From contig JAFDFH010000123.1 of NCBI GenBank assembly GCA_019309945.1, positions 1 through 12,014 of the forward strand: a DNA stretch of 12,014 nucleotides, given 5' to 3'. Below, one piece after another: positions 1 through 6,633 of this stretch (position 1 is its first letter; the number at the start of each line of letters is the position of its first letter). Source of the DNA: Deltaproteobacteria bacterium. GTDB lineage: Bacteria; Desulfobacterota; Desulfobacteria; Desulfobacterales; JAFDFH01. The position numbers and the translations under genes are program-made. The notes beneath the pieces were generated by a model. It was not told where the DNA came from. It worked only from the letters and a program-made list of their open reading frames with translations, and did no database searches.

Positions 1-137
1 ACGGGTTCCGGTAGGTTGAGCTTGTCCTTGCAGCGGCAGTCTTCCGGGATGGATCGGAAAAGATCGTCGAGATGATCGACCCCCACGATCTGGAGCATTG
101 AAGTAATGTCTTCACTCGTATGAGGCAAGTAACGCAT
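1..137 (-). CDS. gcvPA: Glycine dehydrogenase (decarboxylating) subunit 1, N-terminal part (partial)
   Basis: Only the first 45 codons are present; the gene runs off the left edge. The translation starts MRYLPHTSEDITSMLQIVGV and continues into DHLDDLFRSIPEDCR, which matches the usual N-terminus of the alpha subunit of split P-protein (MRY-P-T, then a methionine-rich helix and an LF--IP segment). P-protein decarboxylates glycine with PLP and passes the aminomethyl group to lipoyl-GcvH. The stop of gcvH and this start overlap as TGATG (139-135), so translation is probably coupled. Another ATG lies directly upstream (140-138). I prefer the second because it matches the family start and sits 8 nt from the AAGGA inside the end of gcvH. 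The PLP site is outside the window. Confidence 0.85.
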   Translation of the reverse strand, partial: MRYLPHTSEDITSMLQIVGVDHLDDLFRSIPEDCRCKDKLNLPEP

Positions 138-541
138 CATTCCATTCCTTTCAGCATTTCAAGGTAAGCGTTTTTCGACATAAGCGCATCCAGTTCTATG
201 GGATTGTCGGGTTTGACCTCGATCATCCATCCGTCATTGTAGGGGTCGGTGTTCACCGTCTCAGGCTGTTCGGCAAGGGTTGTATTGACGGCCAGGATCT
301 CGCCGCTGATCGGCATGTACAACTCAGAAACGGCTTTGACGGATTCCACAGTTCCGAATTCTTGCCCCTTCTCAAAGGTATCCCCTTCCTGGGGCAGCTC
401 AACAAAAACAATATCACCAAGCTGGTCCTGGGCATAGTCGGTGATGCCGACCCTTACCCGGTCATCTTCAGGCCTGACATATTCATGGTCTTCGGTATAG
501 CGTATCTCTGCGGGTAAGTTTAATTCACTGATTTCTTTCAT
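137..541 (-). CDS. gcvH: Glycine cleavage system H protein (lipoyl carrier)
   Basis: The 134-residue product has the normal H-protein length. It carries the lipoyl attachment motif ESVKAVSE with the modified lysine at K69, followed by the usual MP-SGEI strand (about 76-82). The N-terminal part has the RYTEDHEYVR segment and GITDYAQDQLGDIVFVELP (about 32-50), both diagnostic of GcvH. Its lipoyl arm shuttles the aminomethyl group between P-, T- and L-proteins. A strong Shine-Dalgarno sequence (AAAGGAGAT) precedes the ATG. The gene lies 23 nt after the Lrp-family regulator and overlaps gcvPA, so the three probably form one transcript. The L-protein gene lpdA is divergent at 1518. Confidence 0.96.
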   Translation of the reverse strand: MKEISELNLPAEIRYTEDHEYVRPEDDRVRVGITDYAQDQLGDIVFVELPQEGDTFEKGQEFGTVESVKAVSELYMPISGEILAVNTTLAEQPETVNTDPYNDGWMIEVKPDNPIELDALMSKNAYLEMLKGME

Positions 542-564
542 GGTTCCATCTCCTTTGGTTAGTA

Positions 565-1008
565 TTATAAAATATATGGAATTTTTAAGTTATAACTTTT
601 ATATACCACAAACGTCTCCACGGATTGAACCCCGTCGATTTTTGATACCTCTTCAGTATAAAATTCGAGGAGACCGAATCCTTCTTTGAGAAGAACTTGT
701 AGCATCAGGTCAAATCGACCGGTTATCACGCTTACAAAAACAACGCCCTTTAACTTGCTGAATTCCTCGCCCTTCTTGACAAGCGCCATGGTTTTAAGCT
801 TGACACCGACCATGACCACGCGATGCCCAGGGATTGCTTCGGGATCAACTAGTCCGGAAATTTCCAGAACACCCTGGCTTAAGAGCTTGTTAACCCGCGC
901 TCTTACTGTATTTTCTGAAAGTGATAGTTCACCGGCAATCTTTTTAAAAGATTTTCTTCCTTGTCGAAGGTGCTTGAGAATGGCGATGGTGGTGCTATCA
1001 ATTTTCAT
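565..1008 (-). CDS. Lrp/AsnC family transcriptional regulator
   Basis: The 147-residue protein shows the two-domain Lrp/AsnC layout. An N-terminal winged helix-turn-helix lies at about residues 4-60, with SFKKIAGELSLSENTVRARV as the recognition part, followed by the linker SGLVDPEAIPG. A C-terminal RAM/AsnC ligand-binding domain spans about 64-138 (VVMVGVKL, then VITGRFDLMLQVL). Such proteins bind DNA as dimers or higher oligomers and respond to amino acids. Its place as first gene of a gcv transcript, divergent from lpdA, suggests glycine-responsive control of the cleavage system; this is inference. No clear ribosome binding site precedes the ATG at 1008. A promoter and a large palindrome lie just upstream (1034-1109), suggesting autoregulation. 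Confidence 0.93.
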   Translation of the reverse strand: MKIDSTTIAILKHLRQGRKSFKKIAGELSLSENTVRARVNKLLSQGVLEISGLVDPEAIPGHRVVMVGVKLKTMALVKKGEEFSKLKGVVFVSVITGRFDLMLQVLLKEGFGLLEFYTEEVSKIDGVQSVETFVVYKSYNLKIPYIL

Positions 1009-1033
1009 GGTTGTATGTGTATGGCTAATATTA

Positions 1034-1082
1034 TAGTGCCTGAACTATTACGAAAAACGATCTATTTTTCGTTCGGGCACTA
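1034..1082. promoter_or_regulatory. Nested palindrome, candidate Lrp-family operator
   Basis: TAGTGCCTGAAC (1034-1045) is repeated inverted as GTTCGGGCACTA (1071-1082) with one mismatch in 12. Nested inside is a perfect 8-bp inverted repeat, ACGAAAAA (1050-1057) and TTTTTCGT (1065-1072), separated by 7 nt. The block begins immediately after the predicted -10 box of the lrp promoter on the minus strand and covers its expected start site. This is a classic position for autorepression. Binding by the adjacent regulator is inferred from location only. Confidence 0.55.
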
Positions 1083-1109
1083 AATATATTAAACTGATGA
1101 TTTTGTCAA
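1083..1109 (-). promoter_or_regulatory. Predicted sigma-70 promoter of lrp-gcvH-gcvPA
   Basis: On the minus strand, a perfect TTGACA (plus coordinates 1104-1109) is followed after 15 nt by TATATT (1083-1088), which matches TATAAT at 5 of 6. The spacer is short, but both boxes are good and the region is AT-rich. Transcription would start near 1076, inside the palindrome. Confidence 0.45.
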
Positions 1110-1169
1110 ACTTTTCTTTAATCATTTAGGGAACCCTCAAAAATCTTGACAATTTTATTGAAATAGGCA

Positions 1170-1177
1170 AGTTTTTG
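1170..1177. repeat. Left target-site duplication, 8 bp
   Basis: AGTTTTTG directly abuts the left end of the MITE-like element and is repeated exactly in direct orientation at 1457-1464, just outside the right end. Duplications of 8 bp are typical of IS66-family transposition. Confidence 0.7.
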
Positions 1178-1456
1178 GTAACTTCTCAATATATTCTGGT
1201 AGGCCCGCTACGTCATCCGGCAATTTTTTTCAATACGGCCAAAACTTGCCGTTAAGGGCGCCTAACAGTGACCCGCGCACGGGATCTAAAATGAGTGTGT
1301 TGCTTAGCACAAACAGGCTACAACCAACAATTTATGCTGTTCGGATCACTGTAAGCCGCCCTAAACGGCTTCAAACAGTTGCCCGCTTTGAAAAAAAATA
1401 CCGGATGACTCCGCTGGTAGGTTTAACCGTTTAACCATAAGTTTTTGAGAAGTTAC
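1178..1456. mobile_element. MITE-like non-autonomous element, 279 bp, IS66-like ends
   Basis: The element starts with GTAACTTCTCAA (1178-1189) and ends with its exact reverse complement (1445-1456). Further in, the two halves remain degenerate inverted copies. GTCATCCGG followed by a T-run and CAA occurs on both arms. GCCGTTAAGGGCG (1248-1260) pairs with CGCCCTAAACGGC near 1357-1369 at 12 of 13, and this pairing extends through an ACAGTGA-CCG block. It is flanked by the exact 8-bp direct repeat AGTTTTTG. No transposase is encoded; the 62-codon ORF inside (1246-1434) shows no recognisable domain. The GTAA terminus and 8-bp duplication agree with IS66-family habits, so a related transposase elsewhere in the genome could mobilise it. 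Family assignment is inference. Confidence 0.75.
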
Positions 1457-1472
1457 AGTTTTTGCATATAAG
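1445..1472 (+). promoter_or_regulatory. lpdA: Candidate hybrid promoter for lpdA at the MITE edge
   Basis: TTGAGA (1445-1450, 5 of 6 to the -35 consensus) is part of the right terminal inverted repeat of the element. Sixteen nt downstream, in flanking DNA, lies TATAAG (1467-1472, 5 of 6 to the -10). A start near 1479 would give a 5' leader of about 39 nt ending in the GAGGAGGT ribosome site. Another TTGACA upstream of the element (1146-1151) has no convincing -10 partner. Confidence 0.4.
1457..1464. repeat. Right target-site duplication, 8 bp
   Basis: AGTTTTTG, exact direct copy of 1170-1177, immediately outside the right terminal inverted repeat. A further copy by chance lies inside the element at 1440-1447. 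Confidence 0.7.
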
Positions 1473-1517
1473 CGTGAACAGCGGGCGGAAGTCAGTGAAA
1501 GAGGAGGTTCTTAAATT

Positions 1518-2951
1518 ATGGCGGTAAAAATAGTTGTTGTTGGGGCCGGACCCGGGGGTTATGTGGCGGCCATACGGGCTGCCCAGATGGGTGCCGAGGT
1601 CACTATTGTCGAGGGCGACCGTGTGGGTGGCACCTGCCTGAATCGTGGATGTATCCCCTCAAAAATCATGAAAACTACCGCGGAAATGATGGATCATTTC
1701 CACAGAGCATCTGAATTTGCGATCGAGACGAATGGGAAATTTTTAATCGATATGCAAGCCTTGATGGCACGGAAAGAAAAGGTGATTCAAAGCCAGGCGA
1801 AAGGCATTCTCGGGCTTTTTAAACACCATAAGATTCATTATCTGCAAGGTTGCGGAACGATCGCGGGGCCCCACAAGATGATTGTGAAGCAGCAAGAGGG
1901 CAACGCGATTCAGGTGTCCTGGGACCGGCTGATTCTGGCGATGGGCTCCCAGCCTTCAAGTATTCCGGCATTTCCGTTCGACGGGCAACGGATTATATCG
2001 AGCAACGATGCGCTCGATCTTCAAGTGATCCCCAAATCCATGCTTATCATTGGCGGGGGCGTCATCGGATGTGAGTTTGCATTTATTTTTTCATCCCTTG
2101 GTTCAAAGGTAACCGTTGTTGAGGCCCTGTCACGGGTGCTTCCACTTCCGTCAGTGGATGAAGACTGTTCCAAGATTCTTCAACGGGAGATGAAAAAGCG
2201 CAACATACAGGTCATGGTCAACCGGGGAGTTGCTAAATTCGATGATAAGGAAGCAGGCGTTCGTGTCAGCATCGGTCCTTCCCCATTTCTTTCTGAAAAA
2301 GATCAAGCCGGTATCAAATCTTCTACCATTGAAGTGGATGGTGTGCTGGTTTGTATTGGTCGCCAGCCGAATACAGCGAATAGCGGGATTGAAAAGCTTG
2401 GGGTTAAAACGGACGACAAAGGATGGATTATTGCCAACGAGATGATGGAAACCGGTGTTCCCGGAGTTTATGCAATCGGAGACGTGCTGGGACCGTCCAA
2501 AATTATGCTGGCCCATGTGGCTTCAACCGAGGGATGGGTGGCTGCTCAAAACGCCATGGGCGCAAGGCGAATCATGAATTATGATATCGTACCCGGCGCG
2601 ATCTATACCATGCCGGAAGTTGCGAACGTAGGATTAACCGAAGCCCAGGCAAAATCGCAGGGGTATAATATGCGGTCCGACAGCGCCCTTTTCCGGAACC
2701 TGGGGAAAGCCCATGTTATCGGGGAAATTTCCGGCCAGGCCAAAATTGTCTCTGATACCGCAAGTGGGAAAATTTTAGGCGTTCACATTATCGGACCCCA
2801 TGCCACCGACCTGATCGCCGAGGCAACCCTGGCCATGCAGATGGGCTGTACCGTTAAGGATTTGTCTGAGACGATTCATGCTCATCCGACCCTTACCGAG
2901 ATCATGGCTGAAACCTCCTTTAAAGCGATAGACAGTGCTCTGCATGGATAA
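1518..2951 (+). CDS. lpdA: Dihydrolipoyl dehydrogenase (L-protein / E3)
   Basis: The 477-residue flavoprotein has all the family hallmarks. The FAD Rossmann motif is GAGPGG (9-14), and the redox-active disulfide is in GGTCLNRGCIPSK (C40 and C45). The NAD Rossmann motif GGGVIG (179-184), an FAD-binding GVYAIGD segment, and the C-terminal HPTLTE with the His-Glu pair (H456, E461) are also present. It reoxidises dihydrolipoamide with NAD; here the natural partner is lipoyl-GcvH, whose gene is divergent at 541, although E3 can also serve 2-oxoacid dehydrogenases. The start is set by a strong GAGGAGGT 9 nt upstream. A mobile element lies directly upstream and may have altered its promoter. Confidence 0.96.
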   Translation: MAVKIVVVGAGPGGYVAAIRAAQMGAEVTIVEGDRVGGTCLNRGCIPSKIMKTTAEMMDHFHRASEFAIETNGKFLIDMQALMARKEKVIQSQAKGILGLFKHHKIHYLQGCGTIAGPHKMIVKQQEGNAIQVSWDRLILAMGSQPSSIPAFPFDGQRIISSNDALDLQVIPKSMLIIGGGVIGCEFAFIFSSLGSKVTVVEALSRVLPLPSVDEDCSKILQREMKKRNIQVMVNRGVAKFDDKEAGVRVSIGPSPFLSEKDQAGIKSSTIEVDGVLVCIGRQPNTANSGIEKLGVKTDDKGWIIANEMMETGVPGVYAIGDVLGPSKIMLAHVASTEGWVAAQNAMGARRIMNYDIVPGAIYTMPEVANVGLTEAQAKSQGYNMRSDSALFRNLGKAHVIGEISGQAKIVSDTASGKILGVHIIGPHATDLIAEATLAMQMGCTVKDLSETIHAHPTLTEIMAETSFKAIDSALHG

Positions 2952-3047
2952 AGAATAAAATAGGCGTTCACAGGTTCAGCGTTCACCGTTCAGGGTTACC
3001 CTTCTTTTGTTAACTTTCACTGGGAGCATTACCGATTTGTTAATAAC
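2952..3047. repeat. GTTCA short repeats in the lpdA downstream gap
   Basis: Just after lpdA, GTTCA occurs four times at 2966, 2974, 2981 and 2988 (spacings of 8, 7 and 7 nt). A small AGGG-TTA-CCCT hairpin follows, with a T-rich tail near 3002. The hairpin is too short to call a terminator with confidence. Nothing coding was recognised between here and the next promoter. Confidence 0.4.
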
Positions 3048-3076
3048 TTGACATACAAGCCCTTTTTAGACATTAT
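3048..3076 (+). promoter_or_regulatory. Predicted sigma-70 promoter for the CBM48 gene
   Basis: A perfect TTGACA (3048-3053) is followed after exactly 17 nt by CATTAT (3071-3076, 4 of 6). Transcription would begin near 3083 and give a leader of about 120 nt. The leader contains a weak AATCCA/TGGATT inverted repeat but no recognisable riboswitch. Confidence 0.5.
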
Positions 3077-3202
3077 CACTTCTGAGAAACCTGAATTACT
3101 ATCCTTTTCGGGGCTATTTAATGGCTGATCGAAAAATCCATCCAGGCTCGATTTTGGATTCAAAAAATACAATCTCACTGGAAACACAAAAAGGAGATTA
3201 TG

Positions 3203-3511
3203 ATGAGTATTAAAAAACAGTATCTTAAGAGCAAACCCGTATGCAAGGTTACATTCAGACTGGAGAAAGAAACTCCCCAATTCGCTGAAACCGTTAACAT
3301 TGTAGGGGAGTTTAATAGCTGGGATATCTATGCCACTCCTATGAAGAAGTTAAAAAACGGGGCCTTTACAGTCACCATTGATCTCGACTTGGAAAGGGAA
3401 TATCAGTTTCGATATCTGTTAGACGAGACAAAATGGGAAAATGACCTGCATGCGGATAAGTATGTGCCAACACCATACGGAAACGATGAGAATTCGGTTG
3501 TTGTGATCTAA
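3203..3511 (+). CDS. Solitary CBM48 / isoamylase early-set domain protein
   Basis: The roughly 102-residue protein is a single immunoglobulin-like early-set domain. VTFRLEKE is followed by VNIVGEFNSWD, the typical glycogen-binding G-FN-W motif. PMKKLKNGAFTVTIDLDLEREYQFRYLLD then corresponds to the strands that carry F--Y-LD in glycogen branching enzymes and AMPK beta subunits. It has no catalytic domain, signal peptide or membrane segment, so it is probably a cytoplasmic carbohydrate- or partner-binding module. Two ATGs are adjacent (3200 and 3203). I choose the second because AGGAG (3192-3196) is only 3 nt from the first but 6 nt from the second. The flavoprotein gene follows after 65 nt on the same strand. 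Its exact role is unknown. Confidence 0.85.
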   Translation: MSIKKQYLKSKPVCKVTFRLEKETPQFAETVNIVGEFNSWDIYATPMKKLKNGAFTVTIDLDLEREYQFRYLLDETKWENDLHADKYVPTPYGNDENSVVVI

Positions 3512-3552
3512 AGCCAAACAATCGATTTGAAAGCTCGCCTCCAAACAAAACT

Positions 3553-3565
3553 TGAGCACTGCTCA
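3553..3565. repeat. 13-bp perfect palindrome before the flavoprotein start
   Basis: TGAGCACTGCTCA (6-bp arms around a single C) ends at the first base of the AGGAG ribosome site (3565-3569) of the next gene. It could be a small operator or an RNA hairpin affecting translation. It is short enough to arise by chance. Confidence 0.25.
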
Positions 3566-3576
3566 GGAGATAATCC

Positions 3577-4923
3577 GTGGACTATGAAGTGATTATCGTT
3601 GGTGCCGGTCCGGCCGGCCTCTTCACGGCCCTCACCCTGGCCGATCTTGGTATCGATCGTCTTCTTTTGCTGGAGCAAGGCAAGGACCTGGAGCAGCGCC
3701 GCCGCCGAAGCCCAAAAGACATGCTTTGCGGCTGGGGAGGTGCAGGTGCATATAGTGATGGTAAACTGACGCTATCCCCTGAGGTCGGTGGAAACCTGGG
3801 GGAATTCCTTGACCAAGATTCCCTTAACCACCTTCTTACAAAGGCTGATGAAATATATGTGGCCCATGGGGCCCCGGGCCATGTCTTTGGTGAGGCATCC
3901 CCAGCCTTGGAAAATCTTGCCGATCGCGCCCGCCTATCCGACCTTGAGCTGGTGCCCGCACGTATTCGGCATATTGGAACCGAAAACTGCCGCAAAGTCT
4001 TGGGCCGCCTGCGGGCATCCATGGCCGGCCGAATTGAAACCTGCACGGGGTGTCCGGTCAAAAGGCTTCTGGCCGAAGATGGTCAGATAAAGGGAATCAA
4101 ACTGGCGGATGGGCAAGTCATTACCAGCCGTTTTGTTGTGGCCGCCCCTGGCCGATCAGGGGCAAGCTGGATGAAAACGGAGGCCAAGGCCCTTAAACTT
4201 AAGACCCGGGCCAATCCCGTGGATATTGGCATACGGGTGGAATTACCGGGAACCGTGCTCAAGGAAATCACCGACAAGATCTACGAATCGAAACTTATTT
4301 ACTACTCCAAGACCTTTGATGACAAGGTGCGCACTTTCTGTATGAATCCTTACGGGGAGGTGGTAACCGAAAAAAGTGACGGAATTATTACCGTAAACGG
4401 TCACAGTTATGCCGAAAAAAAAAGCGAAAATACCAACTTTGCTATATTGGTGAGTAGTGCCTTTACCGAGCCTTTCGATGATCCCATTGCTTATGGCCTC
4501 TACATTGCAAAACTGGCAAATCTTCTTGGAGGGGGCGCGATTGTTCAAAGACTGGGAGATCTTTTGGCAGGCCGGCGCAGTACCAAGGCACGTATTGACC
4601 GTTGTCTCACGAGGCCGACCCTTCCCCAAGCGACTCCGGGCGATTTGAGTTATGTGTTTCCCTACCGGTGCCTGTTGAGCATTATCGAAATGCTTCAGGC
4701 GCTCGATAAAGTGGCTCCGGGCGTATATTCGCGCCACACGTTGTTATACGGCGTGGAAGTTAAGCTGTATTCAAACAGGATCGATTTGTCCCCGGAAATG
4801 GAAACTCAGGTGCGCAATCTGTTCACCATTGGCGACGGCGCCGGCATTACCAGAGGTTTGCTTCAGGCATCAGCGAGTGGCATTCTCGCCGGCCGAGCGA
4901 TTGCCAAGCGGATAAAACCCTAA
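3577..4923 (+). CDS. FAD-dependent oxidoreductase (COG2509-like)
   Basis: The 448-residue protein begins with a dinucleotide-binding fold, VIIVGAGPAG (G9, G11, G14), and ends with a second FAD contact, TIGDGAGITRGLLQASASG (about 417-435). Between them, CGWGGAGAYSDGKL (51-64) and a central NPVDIGIRVE segment are typical of the uncharacterised FAD-dependent dehydrogenases of COG2509. Members are annotated as NAD(FAD)-utilising dehydrogenases and their substrates are generally unknown. The start is GTG at 3577, supported by AGGAG 7 nt upstream and by the fold beginning at residue 4. No signal peptide or membrane helix is evident. It follows the CBM48 gene by 65 nt and may share its transcript. 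Confidence 0.85.
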   Translation: MDYEVIIVGAGPAGLFTALTLADLGIDRLLLLEQGKDLEQRRRRSPKDMLCGWGGAGAYSDGKLTLSPEVGGNLGEFLDQDSLNHLLTKADEIYVAHGAPGHVFGEASPALENLADRARLSDLELVPARIRHIGTENCRKVLGRLRASMAGRIETCTGCPVKRLLAEDGQIKGIKLADGQVITSRFVVAAPGRSGASWMKTEAKALKLKTRANPVDIGIRVELPGTVLKEITDKIYESKLIYYSKTFDDKVRTFCMNPYGEVVTEKSDGIITVNGHSYAEKKSENTNFAILVSSAFTEPFDDPIAYGLYIAKLANLLGGGAIVQRLGDLLAGRRSTKARIDRCLTRPTLPQATPGDLSYVFPYRCLLSIIEMLQALDKVAPGVYSRHTLLYGVEVKLYSNRIDLSPEMETQVRNLFTIGDGAGITRGLLQASASGILAGRAIAKRIKP

Positions 4924-4937
4924 AGGCGCCTAAATAG

Positions 4938-5076
4938 TGTCCATCCAGAAACAGTCTTTTTCCCCGATCTCTGCGTTATGCTCAAAATTTTATCCTCGGA
5001 ATATCAACTATATGCCTGTGGTAAAATTTTTCGCAGGCCTTGATCTCGAACAAAAATCCTCGTTTCTGGACGGACA
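4938..5076. mobile_element. 139-bp palindromic MITE-like element between convergent genes
   Basis: TGTCCATCCAGAAAC (4938-4952) is repeated inverted at 5062-5076 with one mismatch in 15. A second inverted pair, AAAATTTTA (4984-4992) and TAAAATTTT (5022-5030), has exactly the same centre (5007). The whole block is therefore one interrupted palindrome. It fills the gap between the flavoprotein stop (4923) and the end of the regulator gene (5080). No clear target duplication was seen. As RNA it would fold into a long hairpin from either strand and might act as a bidirectional terminator. The family is not recognised. Confidence 0.65.
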
Positions 5077-5079
5077 TCC

Positions 5080-6450
5080 TCACCTTACCCCATATGATTC
5101 AAGCTTTCTTCGCAGGGTATTTAAGCCGATGCCCAGGATTCTGGCGGTTTTGGATTTGTTTTTTTCGGTGTGGTGATACGCTTTAAGAATGTAAGACTTT
5201 TCAACCTGTGCAAGGGGAATGATGGGTCCGGATTTCAATTGTTGGCCCTGTTTTAAAAACGATCTTTGCTTTTGTATTTGCGCTGGGAGAAGGTTTACGG
5301 AGATGGGCTTCCCCTGGGCCAGGTTTACACTCGCCTGAATAATGGACCTCAGCTCCCTGATGTTGCCCGGATAATCGTAAGCCATCAGTAACGCCATGGC
5401 CCCTTCCGCAATACGGTTTCTCCCGGTATGATTGGAAAATTCACTTAAAAATGTATTGATTAAGAGTGGAATATCCTCTGCCCGCTCCCGTAAAGGCGGG
5501 AGATGCAGCCAGCCTCCCCGGATGCGGTAGTACAGATCTTTGCGAAACTTCTTTTTCGCGATCATTTTATCCAAATCTTCATTGGTGGCCGCAATAAACC
5601 GGACATCCGCTTTTTGATGGGTGTTGGTTCCGATCTTGATGTATTCTCCATCCTGCAGAGCCCGCAATAGCTTACCCTGAAATTCAAGTGGCAAATTACC
5701 GATTTCGTCTAAAAAGAGGGTTCCCTGGTGGGTGTGTTCCAGATACCCGCTTCGGTTTTTTTCCGCACCGGTAAAGGCGCCTCTTGTGTGTCCGAAGAAT
5801 TCAGCATCGAACAGGCTGCCGGCAATCGAGGCCATATTCACCGGCGTGAAGGGAAACCCGGAACGAGGACTGGCTGTATGTATGGCTCTGGCCAAAAGCT
5901 CTTTGCCGGTTCCACTTTCCCCGGTAATCAAAATCGGGACATCGCTGCCCGAATGCAGTTCCGCTGCTTTCAATACCTTTAATACGCTGGATGATTTGGT
6001 AACAATGGATTTAAATGGTTCCGGGTTCGATAGTTGAGGTCGTGTTGTTTTTTTCTCGATATCCAGGATATCCAGAAGTCTTTTCTTTTCCAGGGCCCTT
6101 TTAATCGTCAGGACCAAATCGGCATGGGGTACCGGTTTTACAAGATAGTGATACACACCTTTTTTCAGGCATTCCACTGCGATTCGGGCTTCGTTGACGG
6201 CGGTCACCATGATGCATTCCGTGTTCGGGCTGTTATGCTTGATGACCTCAAGGAGCTCCATCCCGTCCATATCCGGCATATTCATATCTATCAGGGCAAT
6301 ATCAAATTCCTGGCCCCCTTCAAAAACGGATGCCACCTTCAGGGGGTTATCTTCAATCCGTACATTTTTAAAACCGGCTGAATTTAGCCCCTTTTTTATA
6401 ATATCAAGGTAATCCCGATCGTCGTCGATCACGATGATGGTGTTTTCCAT
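5080..6450 (-). CDS. Sigma-54-dependent response regulator, NtrC type
   Basis: The 456-residue protein has three domains. The receiver domain (about 4-120) has the acidic pocket DDD near 9-11, phosphoacceptor D55, T83 and K105. The AAA+ domain (about 145-385) has Walker A GESGTGKE (177-184), the sigma-54 contact loop GAFTGA (224-229), Walker B GTLFLDEI (243-250) and FRKDLYYRI. The C-terminal Fis-type helix-turn-helix (about 415-453) includes KTARILGIGLNTLRRKL. The intact GAFTGA loop implies a working activator of sigma-54 RNA polymerase, switched on by a histidine kinase not seen here. AAAGGA lies 6 nt before the ATG. The divergent metF promoter is of the -24/-12 type with enhancer-like sites, so metF-hdrA is the likely target. 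Confidence 0.95.
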   Translation of the reverse strand: MENTIIVIDDDRDYLDIIKKGLNSAGFKNVRIEDNPLKVASVFEGGQEFDIALIDMNMPDMDGMELLEVIKHNSPNTECIMVTAVNEARIAVECLKKGVYHYLVKPVPHADLVLTIKRALEKKRLLDILDIEKKTTRPQLSNPEPFKSIVTKSSSVLKVLKAAELHSGSDVPILITGESGTGKELLARAIHTASPRSGFPFTPVNMASIAGSLFDAEFFGHTRGAFTGAEKNRSGYLEHTHQGTLFLDEIGNLPLEFQGKLLRALQDGEYIKIGTNTHQKADVRFIAATNEDLDKMIAKKKFRKDLYYRIRGGWLHLPPLRERAEDIPLLINTFLSEFSNHTGRNRIAEGAMALLMAYDYPGNIRELRSIIQASVNLAQGKPISVNLLPAQIQKQRSFLKQGQQLKSGPIIPLAQVEKSYILKAYHHTEKNKSKTARILGIGLNTLRRKLESYGVR

Positions 6451-6491
6451 TCCCTGTCCTTTCTAAATCGATTAGTTCCTTAGTTGTGAAT

Positions 6492-6599
6492 TTTGTGCTT
6501 TTTGTGGCAAAACTTTTTTCTTCTCGCCACCAAGACACCAAGACACTAAGAACGAATAACAAAATAAAATCCTTCGTGTCTTTGTGCCTTGGTGGCAAA
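6492..6599. repeat. Palindromic intergenic repeat (CCACCAAG/CTTGGTGG type)
   Basis: GCCACCAAGACACCAAGACA and the next five bases (6526-6550) are repeated inverted at 6572-6596, with 22 of 25 positions paired around a 21-nt AT-rich loop. A degenerate direct copy of the outer part occurs just before it: TTTGTG followed by GTGGCAAA, at 6492-6511 and 6581-6599. From memory, closely similar hairpins recur in intergenic DNA of many Desulfobacterota and other environmental bacteria; no search was done. It lies in the presumed leader of the sigma-54 regulator gene. Confidence 0.7.
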
Positions 6600-6633
6600 T
6601 ATTTTTGGTTCCGGCTTGTCCGGGTTAGGTGCT

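Noticed and set aside
1146..1174. TTGACA at 1146 as the lpdA promoter
   Set aside because: No reasonable -10 box is found at 16-18 nt spacing, and the MITE separates it from lpdA.
1246..1434. 62-codon plus-strand ORF
   Set aside because: It lies entirely within the MITE-like element, spans its inverted arms, has no ribosome site and resembles no protein family.
2966..2992. Possible CRISPR-like array of GTTCA repeats
   Set aside because: Repeat units are 5 bp with 2-3 bp between them, far below CRISPR repeat and spacer sizes, and there are no cas genes.
3029..3280. 83-codon minus-strand ORF
   Set aside because: It overlaps the promoter and first third of the CBM48 gene on the opposite strand and has no recognisable motif.
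4243..4737. 164-codon minus-strand ORF, with other long opposite-strand ORFs at 3582-4061 and 8226-8666
   Set aside because: All are antisense shadows of well-supported plus-strand flavoprotein genes and show no family features.
4937..5176. 79-codon plus-strand ORF after the flavoprotein
   Set aside because: It starts in the 139-bp palindrome and then runs antisense to the sigma-54 regulator; no ribosome site or domain.
6404..6598. 64-codon minus-strand ORF at the start of the sigma-54 regulator
   Set aside because: It is a translation of the palindromic repeat plus an out-of-frame start of the regulator. Such peptides are common artefacts of this repeat.
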